64,000 nt of DNA from Clavelina lepadiformis. Its lineage: Eukaryota > Chordata > Ascidiacea > Aplousobranchia > Clavelinidae. The notes under the pieces were generated by a model. It made no database searches, was not told where the DNA came from, and saw only the letters and a program-made list of their open reading frames with translations. This document shows, piece after piece, positions 62,557-64,000 of this stretch. Both the position numbers and the translations under genes were made by a program. The DNA is taken from the NCBI RefSeq assembly GCF_947623445.1, contig NC_135240.1:11904001-11968000 (forward strand), in the 5' to 3' direction. Positions within the stretch are counted from its first letter, which is position 1; each line of letters opens with the position of its first letter.

Positions 62557-63072
62557 GGGGTGGCCAAACTGCGGCTCTCGAGCCGCATGCGGCTCTTTGA
62601 GCCTTTAATTGCGGCTCTTTAATGAATTTGCATTGTTGAATTAGACATGCATTTTCCCGGTCTAGACGAGTTGTTTGATCAGATTATGAAACAATGCGTT
62701 CTATCACACGTAGTAACAATGGACTCATTGTTAGTAATAACTAATAATCAAATTACACTCCAAAAAGGACATTATTGTACAGAAGTGTGCTAACTTGTAC
62801 ACTGTAGTTAAGTAAACTGTCAGTTTGAAGCTGTACCTCAGGGCTGACCTAGTTTTAAGTCTCGGTTACGGTTACACTAATAATTGCAAAAAGAGTTGGT
62901 GAAGCCCAGGTGGAGACTCATAGTATCACCATGCAGCACTAATGTTTATCAATAGCTACACTTCGTTGTGAGTGAATAAATTCGTATTTTTTATTGTGTT
63001 TGTGTTGCGGCTCTTTTAAAGCTCAAATTGATAATATGCGGCTCGAGCATGAAGCAGGTCTGGCCACCCCTG
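62557..63072. mobile_element. hAT-like MITE with perfect 8-bp target duplication
   Basis: The left end is caggggtggccaaactgcgg and the right end is ggtctggccacccctg, an inverted pair. The 8-mer gtatatcg flanks both sides exactly. The 'gcggctc' word recurs near both ends ('tcgagccgcatgcggctc', 'atgcggctcgag'). The roughly 515-bp interior has no coding frame. The CAGGGGTGGCCAAAC start is characteristic of hAT elements in many animals. Confidence 0.85.
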
Positions 63073-64000
63073 GTATATCGTATACACCTGAGTACAGTGT
63101 TTCAATTTCAAGGAAGGAAAATTGCTTATAAGTTAGTCTATGACTTAGTTCTCTGTCACAGTGATCATTCATAAGTACATTTGTAGCACCGAAAATGCGC
63201 TTGGAAATAACGTATTACATTGTTTTAGCTCTTGTGTTTGTTATCTGTAAATGTAAATGTACGTTTACTGCAAATAAAAAGTCTGATGTTAACTTAAATA
63301 TAACCTATAGGCTATACAATACACAGTTCAAAATTTCTTTGAGCATAGACATAAAAATATTAGTCATCACACCAAATGAGTCTTGGTAGTTAGGTGATAA
63401 TTATATGAGTAAATAAAAAAGTATCCGCTGTGGTTGTAACCAATTAATGTGATTAAAATAAATGGTTTTCTTCTGTTCCACTTGTTAATCTCTAATTCAA
63501 ACGTATTGGTTTATTTTATAGCCTATAGCCATGTGTTGATTTTGCACTGTTTTTTTTTGTGGTAGACTTATGCTTGAAATTGCTATCTTACGTTAGCTTA
63601 TTCCATATGCCGTTGTTTGCTAACTCGTGTCTTAGTCCTATGAGCAAACATACCTATATTGATTCAAAGCCCTGATTGCGGAAATAAAACAATAAACTTA
63701 AAACAAATCGGTGTCTGGAAAAGGAAAACAACATCGTTGTGTACGGTATGAGATTTGTTTATTTTAGTTAGTCAGTAACAAGCAACTATACTGTTTTCCT
63801 GCAGCAAGATCATTTCACGCACATTAAGCACATCAGCACGAGAGAATTGATTACTGACGCTTCTTTCCGAAAAGATTCGACCTCAGTCCATGACAGGCTT
63901 GCGGGTATGTGGTGCCTACAAGAATTGAGACCTGCGAGGCTAAGTTTATAGTTTGTAAATATGTTAAGCAACAAAAATCCTGTCTCAGCCGCGGTAAGTT
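63073..64000. other. Gene-free right edge
   Basis: AT-rich DNA without a supported gene. A 64-codon plus-strand frame at 63195-63389 begins MRLEITYYIVLALVFVICKC, which looks like a signal peptide, but it has no donor, no partner exon and no homology that I can see. Confidence 0.3.

Noticed and set aside
63195..63389. 64-codon frame with a signal-peptide-like start
   Set aside because: Too short, no donor site and no partner exon within the window.
1..64000. CRISPR arrays, rRNA genes, bacterial operons or viral genomes
   Set aside because: No regularly spaced repeats, rRNA motifs or prokaryotic gene arrangement seen. Genes have spliceosomal introns throughout.

Overview
This window looks like nuclear DNA from an animal, most likely an ascidian-type tunicate or another invertebrate chordate. 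The sequence is AT-rich, and genes are split by short to medium GT-AG introns. Animal genes are recognisable by their translated exons: UBXN1, FIBP, EFCAB9, UBXN11, BUD13 and a GPI-anchored protein of copper-only superoxide-dismutase repeats. The gaps are filled with short non-autonomous DNA transposons. The species assignment is an inference; nothing in the sequence names the organism.

Layout. At the left edge (1-3060) are the 3' exon of an unrecognised protein and a truncated, retroelement-like zinc-knuckle ORF in unusually GC-rich DNA. From 4595 to 7598 (minus strand) I reconstruct a seven-exon gene for a 291-residue protein. It joins a homeodomain, an HMG-box-like segment and a TFII-I (GTF2I)-repeat-like segment, and it is the most unusual gene here. 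After about 6.9 kb without a gene comes UBXN1 (14496-17005, plus), tail to tail with FIBP (17227-19680, minus). Their polyadenylation signals cross, so the two 3' ends probably overlap. A 3.5 kb repeat-rich gap leads to an intronless EFCAB9 (23165-23755, plus). Then come UBXN11 (27521-33836, plus), BUD13 (37214-42995, plus), a 9.5 kb gap holding a local duplication, and a 21-exon Cu-only SOD-repeat gene (52522-59474, plus). The last 4.5 kb holds no recognisable gene.

The genes do not form an operon or a single pathway. UBXN1 and UBXN11 are both UBX-domain p97/VCP adaptor types. FIBP is an intracellular FGF1-binding protein. EFCAB9 belongs to the sperm CatSper calcium channel. BUD13 is a splicing factor of the RES complex. 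The SOD-repeat protein is predicted to sit on the cell surface.

Mobile DNA is the other theme. There are hAT-like miniature elements with intact 8-bp target duplications, a multi-copy AGGTGGGCAGT/GTACCG family at six loci, a pogo/Tigger-like element, an 'ataaggcgca' inverted-repeat element, a nested insertion, long-inverted-repeat elements, and strong over-representation of the palindrome TAGGCCTA. All exon joins were made by eye from splice sites, reading frame and family similarity; transcript data would be the test.
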